Shown piece after piece: positions 1-7,814 of a stretch of DNA of 64,000 bases. The DNA comes from a virus: positions 1-64,000 of the IMG/VR virus record IMGVR_UViG_3300025071_000010; one strand, written 5' to 3'. Position 1 is the stretch's first letter. Each line of letters opens with the position of its first letter. Made by a program: the position numbers and the translations under genes. A model generated the notes under the pieces. The model ran no database searches. It was not told the origin of the DNA and saw nothing but the letters and a program-made list of their open reading frames with translations.

Positions 1-1
1 G

Positions 2-463
2 AACTTCCCTGTTTTTAGGTATCACGATTCAGGAGATCTTTTATCGGCACAACACGCATCAATGATTGCGGATATTACGGCAAAGAATCCAGACGTTATG
101 AGTTGGGTTCCAACAAGAGAATGGAAAATGATTGACGAATTGGTTCGTGCAAGAGGGGGAGATATGCCTTCTAATTTTGTTCCACGTATTTCATTGCCGA
201 TGGTAAATCAAACGCTTGATAACGACGAAAATGAGCGCAGGGGTGTTGAACCGTTAGACCAGCGAATTATTGATTTGATACAGGATAACGAAGGCGTGAA
301 GCATTCGGAAGTCATTACCGAACCAAAATATGCAACCCGTCATTCCCAAATGAAATCCACTGTATGCCCAGTCACAAGAAGCAAGAAAGACTCTTGCCAA
401 AATCGAAGATGTTCGGCTTGCTACATGCCAAATGTTGATTTGACATCCTACATAAAACATTGA
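2..463 (+). CDS. GP88-like protein, C-terminal part (5' end outside window)
   Basis: The reading frame is open to the left edge of the window, so the N-terminus is missing; the first ATG at 62 is probably internal. The visible part begins with an FRYHDSGDLLSAQH stretch and continues with a WVPTRE block, then ends in a cysteine cluster (CPVTRSKKDSC, CSAC). This arrangement is what I recall for the phage Gene product 88 family: an H-x-S-G-D motif, a 'P...W.pTRE' motif and a terminal Cys cluster that may bind metal. The function of that family is not established. The gene is followed after 9 bases by the methyltransferase gene, with a GAGGTGAT ribosome-binding site between them. Family assignment is from memory of motifs only. 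Confidence 0.55.
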   Translation, partial: NFPVFRYHDSGDLLSAQHASMIADITAKNPDVMSWVPTREWKMIDELVRARGGDMPSNFVPRISLPMVNQTLDNDENERRGVEPLDQRIIDLIQDNEGVKHSEVITEPKYATRHSQMKSTVCPVTRSKKDSCQNRRCSACYMPNVDLTSYIKH

Positions 464-472
464 GGTGATATA

Positions 473-2791
473 ATGACAGACATATTCGAGAAGGCGTGGT
501 ATGATAACCTCAAGCGCAATAAGCGTGATCGCCCAGACTTGGGAACAGTTAGCCTAACTGGTGCAACTGCATATCCAACTGTGGATATGGATAATATCTT
601 GTATAGCGGTGAAATGTCAGGGGGATATAAGGGTAAAAGAAAACACAACATTGAGGCATTTAGGAACATTGACTCAGGACAGAAACATTTGAGTCCTGGT
701 TTGCTTGCTGCAACGGGAGAAACCCGCCCAGACACAGGTATTCTCAGTGTTGAAAGAAAAGTTCGGACTCCAGATGGAAAAAGCACAGGAAAAACAATTG
801 CTGTCGCCAATGCACTTCCATTGAATGATCCCTTTTTCCGTTTAAGTGAAAGCGCACAAAGAAGTGCTTACGAAGGAAAGCCACCAACGAATACGTCAAA
901 AGGTCGAAATCCAAACCGAACTGCTCACATGTGGACCGCAGGTGATTTGAGCCGTGAGCAATTAGATTCTTTGATTTCAGGGGAAAAAACACCAACTGAG
1001 ATTTTAGGCATTACAAATCAATTGGCTATGACAAGAAATGATTTTGGCGATGCGCTTTATTCTTGGAAAACGGGTCATCCTCAAGTTCCTGAAATTGAAG
1101 CCCCACGTTTTGCCTATGAAGTCTATGATTTGATGGATAAAAACCTCCCTCATAGCAAAAAATGGAAAATGGAAAACAGAATTATGCGACCAGATGTTCC
1201 GCCTCCATTCCGTGAAGCAAGAGGGCATACCGTATCTGGTTCAGTCGATCCCCTATTGAGAATCCCGTTGTCATTCTTAGGAGATGATCAGAAAGGGCTG
1301 GCAAGGCAAAGTCAAGGTGGCCGATATATTGAATGGACCAATCCTGAAAATCCTTCATACCGATATGAGGGCATTCCTGTTCCATTGAGTTTAACTGGCG
1401 ATTACAAACGCCCTGCTATCTCAAGAGGAATCTCAACAGGAACACACGGACTTTACTTTGACCCAAATGATTTGACAGGCGCAGGTCAAGAACTTTGGAA
1501 TGCTGCTATGTCTGGAGATATTATCCGCAGGGCTTTAGAGAGCATACAAATACGGGATGGAATGAGTCTTGAAAAGATGCCGCATCCATCTTCTGGGGAT
1601 TTCAGCCGAAGGCAAGCATTACCAACTGCGTTTCGACTTCAAGGGGTCAAAAACAATCCTATGTATTCTCAAATAATGGGTGCATTACGTGAAACGCTTG
1701 GTGATCGTGAAATGATTGAAACGTTTGGCGGTGGTGGAGGACTCTCATTGGGGTTTAAGCCATCAAAAGCAATCATTAACGACATAAACCCCGACATAGG
1801 AAACCTAATGCGAAGAATCATCCGAGAACCAATGAAAATAGACCCAGAACAATACAATGTGGGCGTTGGCGAACCAATCACAATCCCTCATCCATCATTA
1901 GGTCAAATGAACATTGGAACAATGACGGAAGAGATGAAGACTCGTTTTGGTGAAGGCAACAGAACCTTTATTCCAGCACATTTTTACAATCTTCGCAATC
2001 AATACGCTGGATTAAGGGAAAAGGCTGCAAGTGGAACTGCAACTCCCGAAGAATACGACAAAATGGCTGAAATCTTCTATATGCTTCAATTGACTGGCTT
2101 CAACAGTTTGGTTCGATACGGCAAAGGAAAAGAATTGCCTTCATGGGATAATCCATATTCAACTCCGCCAGGAACTACACGTTCAAAGCAATATATCCCC
2201 GAAGATGAAGAATTAGCAGGTTCGTTTTTCCAACAAATGAAGGATGCTGGACTTTACGACGCTGAAAAAGACCGATACAAAGGCCGTATTCAACCAGGGG
2301 GCAACGCTTTCCGACCAACTCCAATTCGAGGGGGAATCGGAGAACACGATTTCGCACCCTGGCATGATGCTATGAAAGACTGGGATTGGAGGACTGGAAA
2401 TGCTTTTGAGTTCTATGATGACATCAAAGACCAAATGAAAGCCGACAAGAACCTATTGACATTTGACCCACCTTACTTTGGTGAAGAGGGCGCACATGGT
2501 TTCTTTGGAAAAGATGAGCAAGAACGGCTTATTCAACAAATGATTGATGCAAAGGACAGGGGCATTCCCACTACGGTTTTCAATTCAATGCACCCTTCGA
2601 TTGTTGAACCATTGCGTGATGCTGGATTTACAATCCATGAATTGGGTCGAAAAGACCTTTCAAGTTCCGATCCAAACACAAGAGGAACGGTTGGAGAACT
2701 TATGGCTATGGCAAACATTGATCAAGACGCATTCCAAACAGCATGGGAGAGTCAAAAGAATCCTCAGCCAGCGCAACGCACTTTGTTCTAA
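473..2791 (+). CDS. Tagged Dam-type DNA adenine methyltransferase
   Basis: A 772-residue protein whose C-terminal part carries the D12-class adenine methyltransferase signatures: a glycine-rich AdoMet loop (FGGGGGLSLGF from residue 418), then DIN, and the catalytic DPPY at residues 665-668. It is more than twice the usual ~270-300 residue length of Dam enzymes; the first 400 residues are not recognised. The N-terminus (FEKAWYDNLKR, residues 5-15) and a site near the C-terminus (FQTAWESQK, from residue 754) are variants of the F-x-x-A-W-D tag found in many proteins here. A GAGGTGAT ribosome-binding site supports the ATG at 473. The stop overlaps the stop of the convergent gene at 2788. Likely role: methylating adenine in viral DNA; the tag suggests it could also be a virion component (inference). 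Confidence 0.85.
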   Translation: MTDIFEKAWYDNLKRNKRDRPDLGTVSLTGATAYPTVDMDNILYSGEMSGGYKGKRKHNIEAFRNIDSGQKHLSPGLLAATGETRPDTGILSVERKVRTPDGKSTGKTIAVANALPLNDPFFRLSESAQRSAYEGKPPTNTSKGRNPNRTAHMWTAGDLSREQLDSLISGEKTPTEILGITNQLAMTRNDFGDALYSWKTGHPQVPEIEAPRFAYEVYDLMDKNLPHSKKWKMENRIMRPDVPPPFREARGHTVSGSVDPLLRIPLSFLGDDQKGLARQSQGGRYIEWTNPENPSYRYEGIPVPLSLTGDYKRPAISRGISTGTHGLYFDPNDLTGAGQELWNAAMSGDIIRRALESIQIRDGMSLEKMPHPSSGDFSRRQALPTAFRLQGVKNNPMYSQIMGALRETLGDREMIETFGGGGGLSLGFKPSKAIINDINPDIGNLMRRIIREPMKIDPEQYNVGVGEPITIPHPSLGQMNIGTMTEEMKTRFGEGNRTFIPAHFYNLRNQYAGLREKAASGTATPEEYDKMAEIFYMLQLTGFNSLVRYGKGKELPSWDNPYSTPPGTTRSKQYIPEDEELAGSFFQQMKDAGLYDAEKDRYKGRIQPGGNAFRPTPIRGGIGEHDFAPWHDAMKDWDWRTGNAFEFYDDIKDQMKADKNLLTFDPPYFGEEGAHGFFGKDEQERLIQQMIDAKDRGIPTTVFNSMHPSIVEPLRDAGFTIHELGRKDLSSSDPNTRGTVGELMAMANIDQDAFQTAWESQKNPQPAQRTLF

Positions 2792-3300
2792 GGAATCGGT
2801 TGTTGCATACTTGGCGGAGTCATTGGGGAATGAGATATTCCGCCAGCACCACTTGAACCTTGACAGGTTCGGAGATCGGTGATAAGTTTATTCACAAAAT
2901 ACTCAAATGAAATATCCATTGGATATTGTAGTGATTGAGCGTAAAGTTGAATCCATTCCTTATCAGTTCCAAACAATCGAGCATAAGATGTTTGGCTGTT
3001 TTGGGAATGTTGAGTGTTTTGCCAGTTTGCTTCTTGAATCAAAGCCTGTTCAGCACTTGCGAATATAGCCGACCATTGTTGTTGCATTGCCTCAATGTTT
3101 GCATAAGCATAAATCGGATTGCCTAAATGACAAAGCAAACCAATGGCTGCATCTCGACAAAAATATGGGGCGGAGTTCTCATTTTCAGCATATCTGGTTA
3201 TCCACGAAGAAACACTTTGCGGATCGTGAGTAAGTCCATCCAAAGCGATGTTGTAAGAACGGAGAGTATGCACCGCTTCGATTATATTAACTGCGCTCAT
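2788..3300 (-). CDS. Hypothetical protein, 170 residues, leftward
   Basis: Not recognised. It is a mostly helical-looking, tryptophan- and glutamine-containing protein with no membrane segment, ending in a low-complexity proline/serine/glutamine tail (TPPSMQQPIP). The start is supported by a GTGGAGATACTATG ribosome-binding site just upstream on the minus strand. It is the only leftward gene inside the left rightward block. It is convergent with, and overlaps by 4 bases, the methyltransferase gene, and it is divergent from the ribbon-helix-helix gene at 3381 across an 80-base AT-rich spacer. That arrangement suggests it may be controlled by the small DNA-binding protein next door (inference). 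Confidence 0.65.
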   Translation of the reverse strand: MSAVNIIEAVHTLRSYNIALDGLTHDPQSVSSWITRYAENENSAPYFCRDAAIGLLCHLGNPIYAYANIEAMQQQWSAIFASAEQALIQEANWQNTQHSQNSQTSYARLFGTDKEWIQLYAQSLQYPMDISFEYFVNKLITDLRTCQGSSGAGGISHSPMTPPSMQQPIP

Positions 3301-3380
3301 AGTATCTCCACTATCGCCTTCTTATTTTATGTTGTTTATACTGTCATAGTTCATATACTTGTTAAACATGGGAGGTATCA
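3301..3380. promoter_or_regulatory. Divergent intergenic promoter region
   Basis: AT-rich 80-base spacer between the leftward gene ending upstream and the ribbon-helix-helix gene. On the plus strand it contains TTTATACT (about 3335-3342) and TTCATATAC (3350-3358), both resembling archaeal TATA boxes, and a GGAGGT ribosome-binding site at 3371. On the minus strand an AT-rich CATAAAATAAG lies upstream of the leftward start. It is one of the few non-coding stretches in the window and the only divergent one. A small predicted repressor beside it fits autoregulation, but no operator repeat could be identified with confidence. Confidence 0.5.
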
Positions 3381-3527
3381 ATGGGCAAGCATGTTTCCGT
3401 TGTGATGAGAGAGCAACTTTTTGCTAAAATGGAAGCAGAACGAGGGCGTGAGTCTAAATCCTCCTTTGTTAATCATGCGCTTGCCTTTTACTTCAAAAAC
3501 AAAGAAAAGGTGAATAATGATGAATAA
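3381..3527 (+). CDS. Small ribbon-helix-helix DNA-binding protein
   Basis: A 48-residue protein that is easy to miss because of its size. ATG at 3381 is preceded by a perfect GGAGGT ten bases upstream. The sequence starts with a short alternating strand (HVSVVMREQLFAKM), followed by a helix and an SKSSFVNHALAFYF helix, which is the pattern of CopG/Arc-type ribbon-helix-helix proteins of about 45-55 residues. These act as dimers that insert a beta ribbon into the DNA major groove. The stop overlaps the start of the next gene at 3517, so translation is probably coupled. Likely role: transcription regulator of the membrane/GTPase operon or of the divergent gene. Confidence 0.7.
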   Translation: MGKHVSVVMREQLFAKMEAERGRESKSSFVNHALAFYFKNKEKVNNDE

Positions 3528-3969
3528 ACCTGATGAAAAACAACAACAGGGCTTCTATCCGCCCCCATTTGCGCCAGACGACACGAACAGAATTGACATT
3601 AACCTCATTGCTATGTTGTTATGGCAAGCCCTATTGACAGGTATTGCAGTAGCGATCTCTCACGCAGGTTGGTATCTCCCTGATGCGGGGGCAGGTGAGA
3701 TGGGATTACAATATGGGTTGATTGCCTTTGGTTTCCTTTGCACTTCGATGGTTCTTTTCCATGTCGGAGGGATTCGTGATTCTTTGGCTATGAGGGCCGA
3801 GTTTTCAAGAGAAAATCAAGTTGATAAATGGCAACGCCAACAAGCACGTTTGGCTCAACGCAGGGCATCAAAGCAAAATTATTGGCAAAATCAACAAAAC
3901 CCCCAATACCCACCTGGTCAAATAACTCAAAACACATTTGGAGTTCCGAATGACAAAAAAGAAGAATGA
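3517..3969 (+). CDS. Two-transmembrane protein with polar tail
   Basis: 150 residues. Two hydrophobic segments, at about residues 26-50 and 63-85, predict a small integral membrane protein. The C-terminal third is highly charged and glutamine-rich (QARLAQRRASKQ and repeated Q/N residues), likely cytoplasmic and perhaps coiled. Two in-frame ATGs at 3517 and 3520 follow an AAGGTGA site; either could be used. It overlaps the ribbon-helix-helix gene and precedes another single-membrane-span protein and the GTPase, so the genes probably form one membrane-associated unit. No family recognised. Confidence 0.75.
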   Translation: MMNKPDEKQQQGFYPPPFAPDDTNRIDINLIAMLLWQALLTGIAVAISHAGWYLPDAGAGEMGLQYGLIAFGFLCTSMVLFHVGGIRDSLAMRAEFSRENQVDKWQRQQARLAQRRASKQNYWQNQQNPQYPPGQITQNTFGVPNDKKEE

Positions 3970-3989
3970 TTGACCCTTGAGGACTCATT

Positions 3990-4214
3990 ATGTGGCCTTT
4001 CACGACTCAAGCCGAGCGACAGACCGAAGCGATGTCGCAAATACTCGCTGAGAACGCATACGAAAGAAAAATGGAAAGGGTATCTGGATGGGTAAGGACA
4101 ATTTTAGCACTGGTTGGGGGCATTACCTTGACTTTTGCGATCCTAATCGGACTCGATACTTTGGGACTCACCCCAACCGACGTGTGGGAAAAAATCAAAG
4201 GACTTTTCAATTGA
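3990..4214 (+). CDS. Single-transmembrane small protein
   Basis: 74 residues: a polar helical N-terminal half (TQAERQTEAMSQILAENAYE) then one hydrophobic span at about residues 35-56 (ILALVGGITLTFAILIGL) and a short C-terminal tail. It lies 20 bases after the preceding membrane protein and 10 bases before the GTPase gene. The size and topology are compatible with a holin-like or accessory membrane protein, but nothing in the sequence decides this. Confidence 0.7.
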   Translation: MWPFTTQAERQTEAMSQILAENAYERKMERVSGWVRTILALVGGITLTFAILIGLDTLGLTPTDVWEKIKGLFN

Positions 4215-4224
4215 GGCTTAATCC

Positions 4225-4956
4225 ATGTCAGCCCTAATAGCGGGACACATGGTTATGGCTTCGGCCTCAGCCCTTTACACGCTATACCGCATCCTTAGAC
4301 CATTTCGAGTTGGGATATACGGGCCATCAATGGTTGGAAAAACAACTCTTGATCAATATCTTACCGTTCCTGGTGATATTGACCCTATTCCGTTTCACAT
4401 GAGAACGGCACACCCTAAATCAAATACTGCAACTGGATTTAAGCAACCGCATGAATCCAGAAAGCAAGTCCGAATGGTAAAAATCAAAAAACCAATTACA
4501 ACGACTGATATTGCGGGTGACTCTATGTTTCGCAACCTTTGGGTTGATGATATGTTCGGAAGAAACGTTGAATTGATTATGTTTATGGTTGATCATAGAG
4601 CCATGACTTCTCAACAATTTGCTATGGATGCCGCAGCGAGCCTTTCATATTTGGTTGATAACATCATCAAAAGAGACATCAGCAAAAACATCTCACGGAA
4701 AGCAAAAAAGAACTCAAAAAAATATACGCCCCGTTTGTTTTGTTTGATGATTAACAAAATGGATATTTGGTGGGATGATCGAACCGAGATGCTTTGGAAT
4801 ATGGGCTTACAAAAAGAACACCCGATTGTAGCCCCATTCCGTGATTCTTTGAGGCGTTTGCGTAAAGCAGGTATTCGTGCCGAAGTGATGGCTATGTCTT
4901 CGCAACACGGAATTAACGTCGAAAAGAACTTAATTGACTTATTAGATTCCTTGTAG
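4225..4956 (+). CDS. Membrane-anchored Arf/SRbeta-like small GTPase
   Basis: 243 residues. A hydrophobic N-terminal segment (about residues 3-22) is followed directly by a Ras-superfamily GTPase domain. G1 P-loop is GPSMVGKTT (33-41), G3 is DIAGD (95-99, DxxG), and G4 is NKMD (177-180), the guanine-specificity motif; an SSQ near residue 230 could be G5. One N-terminal membrane span plus an Arf-like domain is the layout of the SRP-receptor beta subunit. Small GTPases of this kind are very rare in viruses. The gene sits among small membrane proteins, suggesting a GTP-controlled membrane function such as trafficking, membrane remodelling or exit. That role is inference; the GTPase call itself rests on visible motifs. 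Confidence 0.8.
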   Translation: MSALIAGHMVMASASALYTLYRILRPFRVGIYGPSMVGKTTLDQYLTVPGDIDPIPFHMRTAHPKSNTATGFKQPHESRKQVRMVKIKKPITTTDIAGDSMFRNLWVDDMFGRNVELIMFMVDHRAMTSQQFAMDAAASLSYLVDNIIKRDISKNISRKAKKNSKKYTPRLFCLMINKMDIWWDDRTEMLWNMGLQKEHPIVAPFRDSLRRLRKAGIRAEVMAMSSQHGINVEKNLIDLLDSL

Positions 4957-4969
4957 GAGAACCCTTATC

Positions 4970-5950
4970 ATGTTGTCAGTTATGGGAGGGTTAATGGCGT
5001 GGAATGCTCAAGCCCTCAACCCCATGTCGTATGTGCCTTATCAACGAGGCTTGAAATTGCATGGATTAGATGCTGAACAATTGAAGGTGGTGTCTTCTCA
5101 AACTGGCGTTTCAGTTGAATTATTGAGGTCGCAGCAACGTGCTGAGATGGCAAGTGCTGGATCGACAGGTGACATTGGAGATGAACAATTGATCCCAACT
5201 GTTGAAATACAACTTAAATCCAACCCTAAAAATCCTAAAAAAGCACGTAAGAAAAACATTAAGATGCTTCGCAAAGCATTGAGGCCACCAAATTACAATT
5301 TAGGACTTTTCAAAATATACCGATACAATGCAGCGCATGAATGTGCTTGCTGCGGGGTTGATATTCGCAGGTTCCTTGAAGGCGATAACGCATACGCTCA
5401 CATTGTTGATGACAGAACGGGCCTTTCTCTTGCTGATACATACTGGTTCGATGAAGAAACAGGGAATGCTCGAAAGCCATTAGCCAGAACTCATGGCGAT
5501 CACGGCGACGAAATGAACAGTTCTCTTTGCCCCGCACATCTCCACATTTACCACACTTTGAAATCATTGGTTCAAGAACATGAAATGGCCGAAGAAGGTT
5601 TCAGCCGTATTGCCTCTAAAGGAACCAAGTTCACCCGCATTCCTGGTATGGGGGTATTGATGGGCGCAGGTCAAGCAAAGAATCGTAGCACATCGGACTC
5701 ATTATTGAAATACGAACCGTTTTTTGCTTTAATCCATAAAGATGCACAGCACAGCAAAGGAGTTCAATTGACCCAACTCCCCAATCCAACGACAGGAGTT
5801 GTTGATATTGTGCAAGTCACATTCGATTTACGGGCTTTACAGGCGGAAAGCGTGTTGGCTCAAAGAAGTGCAATGGCAAATGGAGTTGCTATGCAAAACG
5901 CTATGAATGCCCAGTTCGTGCCGCAACAAGAGACTCCGATTCAACAGTAG
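4970..5950 (+). CDS. Hypothetical protein with Cys/His cluster
   Basis: 326 residues. The central region has a CACCGVD cysteine group followed about 70 residues later by LCPAHLHIYH, so four or more Cys/His residues could coordinate a metal. The spacing is reminiscent of an HNH-like or treble-clef fold, but the catalytic residues of HNH nucleases cannot be assigned. The N-terminal ~100 residues include a lysine-rich stretch (NPKKARKKN). The C-terminus is glutamine-rich. It lies 13 bases after the GTPase gene and is followed by the GM/N-repeat protein. Alternative start at the second ATG (4982). Function unknown. Confidence 0.7.
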   Translation: MLSVMGGLMAWNAQALNPMSYVPYQRGLKLHGLDAEQLKVVSSQTGVSVELLRSQQRAEMASAGSTGDIGDEQLIPTVEIQLKSNPKNPKKARKKNIKMLRKALRPPNYNLGLFKIYRYNAAHECACCGVDIRRFLEGDNAYAHIVDDRTGLSLADTYWFDEETGNARKPLARTHGDHGDEMNSSLCPAHLHIYHTLKSLVQEHEMAEEGFSRIASKGTKFTRIPGMGVLMGAGQAKNRSTSDSLLKYEPFFALIHKDAQHSKGVQLTQLPNPTTGVVDIVQVTFDLRALQAESVLAQRSAMANGVAMQNAMNAQFVPQQETPIQQ

Positions 5951-5959
5951 GTGGATAAT

Positions 5960-6601
5960 ATGGGATGGTTTAGCAAAAACGACACGCAAAGCAGCACACA
6001 ATTTGGCTCTCCCTCTCAACAAATGGGTGGAATGGGAATGAATGGAATGAATGGAATGAATGGAATGAACATGGGCATGGACCCATCAATGATGGGAATG
6101 CAAATGGCTCAAAACCCAATGATGCAACAAATGGCAAATGACCCAGTGACCGCAACTGCACGTTTGCTTCAACTCAACGATCCAGTGGCTCAATTCATCA
6201 CATCAAACAATATCGGATTGGTTATGGATTTAATCGGTGAAGTAGTTCGCCTTTCAATTAAAGAGTTCTTTACTCAGGTGTCATTTATTACAGACGAAAG
6301 CGGTAAAATTACATTAGACCCTTCTTCATTACCTCCTTCGATCAACACACTTTCTCCTGAAAATCTTGGATTAACAATGACTCGGCTTCAATCATCGGCG
6401 CAACAAACGCTTTCGATGAATGAGCAGCAAAGACAGATGTTCCTTCAAGCGCATTCAATGGGAATGACAATGAATCCTCAACAGCAACCTGGCTTCTTTG
6501 GCAACTTAATTGGCGGTATGCTTGGAAACCAAGTTCAACAACAAGGCGGATTTGGTCAAGTAGCAAAGACTGTGGGAACAGCAGGTATGGTGGCACTATG
6601 A
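5960..6601 (+). CDS. Methionine/glycine-rich repeat protein
   Basis: About 213 residues. ATG at 5960 is preferred over the upstream GTG (5951) because a TAGGTGGAT ribosome-binding site sits at the right distance. Residues ~20-45 are a low-complexity Gly-Met-Asn run built from a 9-base repeat. The middle (residues ~65-130) looks folded and helical, and the C-terminus is Gln/Gly-rich with hydrophobic patches (FFGNLIGGMLGNQ). The gene overlaps the next one by the ATGA junction at 6598. The repeated Met/Gly segments resemble linker or condensate-type regions; function is not recognised. Confidence 0.65.
   Translation: MGWFSKNDTQSSTQFGSPSQQMGGMGMNGMNGMNGMNMGMDPSMMGMQMAQNPMMQQMANDPVTATARLLQLNDPVAQFITSNNIGLVMDLIGEVVRLSIKEFFTQVSFITDESGKITLDPSSLPPSINTLSPENLGLTMTRLQSSAQQTLSMNEQQRQMFLQAHSMGMTMNPQQQPGFFGNLIGGMLGNQVQQQGGFGQVAKTVGTAGMVAL
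6027..6075 (+). repeat. 9-bp coding microrepeat (GMN)
   Basis: Tandem copies of a nonamer close to AATGGAATG encode alternating Gly-Met-Asn residues inside the Met/Gly-rich protein. The unit keeps the frame, so copy number could vary without disrupting the gene. Confidence 0.8.
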
Positions 6602-6843
6602 CGGAAAAAGAAAATCAACAACAAGACCTCAACTTTTACAGTGCGCCAAGCGCAATTTTGAATCCAAACAAAATGTTGGTCGAAAGTGCAACAATGATCT
6701 TCATCATTTCATTTATGATGGCTATGTTCGTTATGCTTGTTTGGCGTGGTTCCGAACTCAATTCAACTCAGGTATTGATGGGCGCATTTGGTTTGATTTT
6801 TACCTTTGGAATCGCAATTCGTCAATTTGCTTCCTTTCGGTGA
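6598..6843 (+). CDS. Small two-transmembrane protein
   Basis: 81 residues. A polar N-terminus is followed by two hydrophobic segments, about residues 30-48 (ATMIFIISFMMAMFVMLVW) and 58-76 (VLMGAFGLIFTFGIAI). ATG at 6598 overlaps the stop of the upstream gene, indicating translational coupling. This is the fourth small membrane-associated protein in the operon that contains the GTPase. No family recognised; a holin-like role is possible but unsupported. Confidence 0.7.
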   Translation: MTEKENQQQDLNFYSAPSAILNPNKMLVESATMIFIISFMMAMFVMLVWRGSELNSTQVLMGAFGLIFTFGIAIRQFASFR

Positions 6844-6850
6844 TTCCTCA

Positions 6851-7084
6851 TTGGGAATGAGGCGTTTTAATCCGCTACCGTATAGTCCGTTGCTCACCCG
6901 CTTCGATCAAGACGGAGATGGCGACTTCGATATGGATGATGTAAAAATCATTATGAGTAAAAGAAAACAGCCTAAAGACGTGTGCGTTGCCATCACTAAA
7001 TCTGGCGAAAGATGCAAACGGCATGGCAATTTGAATGACGAGAAACTGTGCCATACCCACAGGAACTATGAAAAGACCAATTAA
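6851..7084 (+). CDS. EF-hand-like loop plus Cys/His protein
   Basis: About 77 residues. The N-terminal part has a classical calcium-binding loop (DQDGDGDFDMDDV, the DxDxDG pattern of EF-hand or dockerin loops). The C-terminal part has C-x8-C and LCHTH residues, resembling small zinc-binding domains annotated in many phages (CVAITKSGERC ... CHTH). The likely start is TTG at 6851, six bases after a GGTGAT site that contains the upstream stop; an ATG at 6857 is the alternative. A single EF-hand loop usually needs a partner, so it may dimerise or be structural. Confidence 0.6.
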   Translation: MGMRRFNPLPYSPLLTRFDQDGDGDFDMDDVKIIMSKRKQPKDVCVAITKSGERCKRHGNLNDEKLCHTHRNYEKTN

Positions 7085-7106
7085 GGCAACTTGCGTGGGA
7101 TAATTT

Positions 7107-7814
7107 ATGGCTGGTCGGCAGACGAGAAAAAACTGTCCGTTTTGTCAGCATCCAGAACGTGATTTGATTGAGCAAAAGATTCTGGAAGGATCGCTTGATG
7201 TGAAGGATTGCGATTTAGAATATGGATGGGCTGAGGGAACAACACACCGCCACATGAGAAGGCATTCTGGAGAGTATTACAACAACAGCAATACAACCTG
7301 CCCCATTTGCACAGACCCCAACCGTTCCGAGATTGAAAAAGCAATTCTTGAAGGTGTTGCAGGTATTGACGACTTCGCTATTGAACTTGGGGTTGCCAGT
7401 AGCCTTGTTTCAACTCACATGGAAAAGCACACAAAGCCGATTATCCAACAGCACGTGCATATTGAAGCATTGCCGAATGCAATGAAAACAGTTCATGAAT
7501 CATTAGGCCGTGTTGAGTCCAATATGAATCGCTTAGACCGATTGTTGGGTCGAGTTCTCGATCATGTTGAGAATCAATTCGATGATGAGCAAGAAGTTAT
7601 TGAAATGCGTGATGTTGAAACCGCACTAAAGGTTCATCGTGAAGTTCGAGATACCTTAGTTGAATTAACAAAGTGGATGGAGAAGGCTGAAACGATTGAA
7701 GATAAACAATCAGTATCAATCCTTAATGTTCTCCAACAATTTTATTCGGAAAAATCACCCCATGAATGGGTTGAATTGAAGAAGCGTTTGGTTGCATCAG
7801 GGGTGATGAGTTAA
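7107..7814 (+). CDS. Tandem zinc-finger/HTH-like DNA-binding protein
   Basis: 235 residues. Two related modules occur in tandem: CPFC ... PER-LIEQKILEG ... HRHMRRH starting at residue 10, and CPIC ... PNR-EIEKAILEG ... STHMEKH about 56 residues later. Each has a CPxC pair, a shared 'I-x-x-x-I-L-E-G' helix, an HTH-like segment and a terminal H-x3-H-type pair, so each probably binds one zinc. The C-terminal half is a long, charged helical region, probably coiled coil. The position upstream of the terminase and the DNA-binding appearance make it a candidate small terminase or packaging-site recognition protein, but that is inference. It ends at an ATGA overlap with the next gene. Confidence 0.65.
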   Translation: MAGRQTRKNCPFCQHPERDLIEQKILEGSLDVKDCDLEYGWAEGTTHRHMRRHSGEYYNNSNTTCPICTDPNRSEIEKAILEGVAGIDDFAIELGVASSLVSTHMEKHTKPIIQQHVHIEALPNAMKTVHESLGRVESNMNRLDRLLGRVLDHVENQFDDEQEVIEMRDVETALKVHREVRDTLVELTKWMEKAETIEDKQSVSILNVLQQFYSEKSPHEWVELKKRLVASGVMS

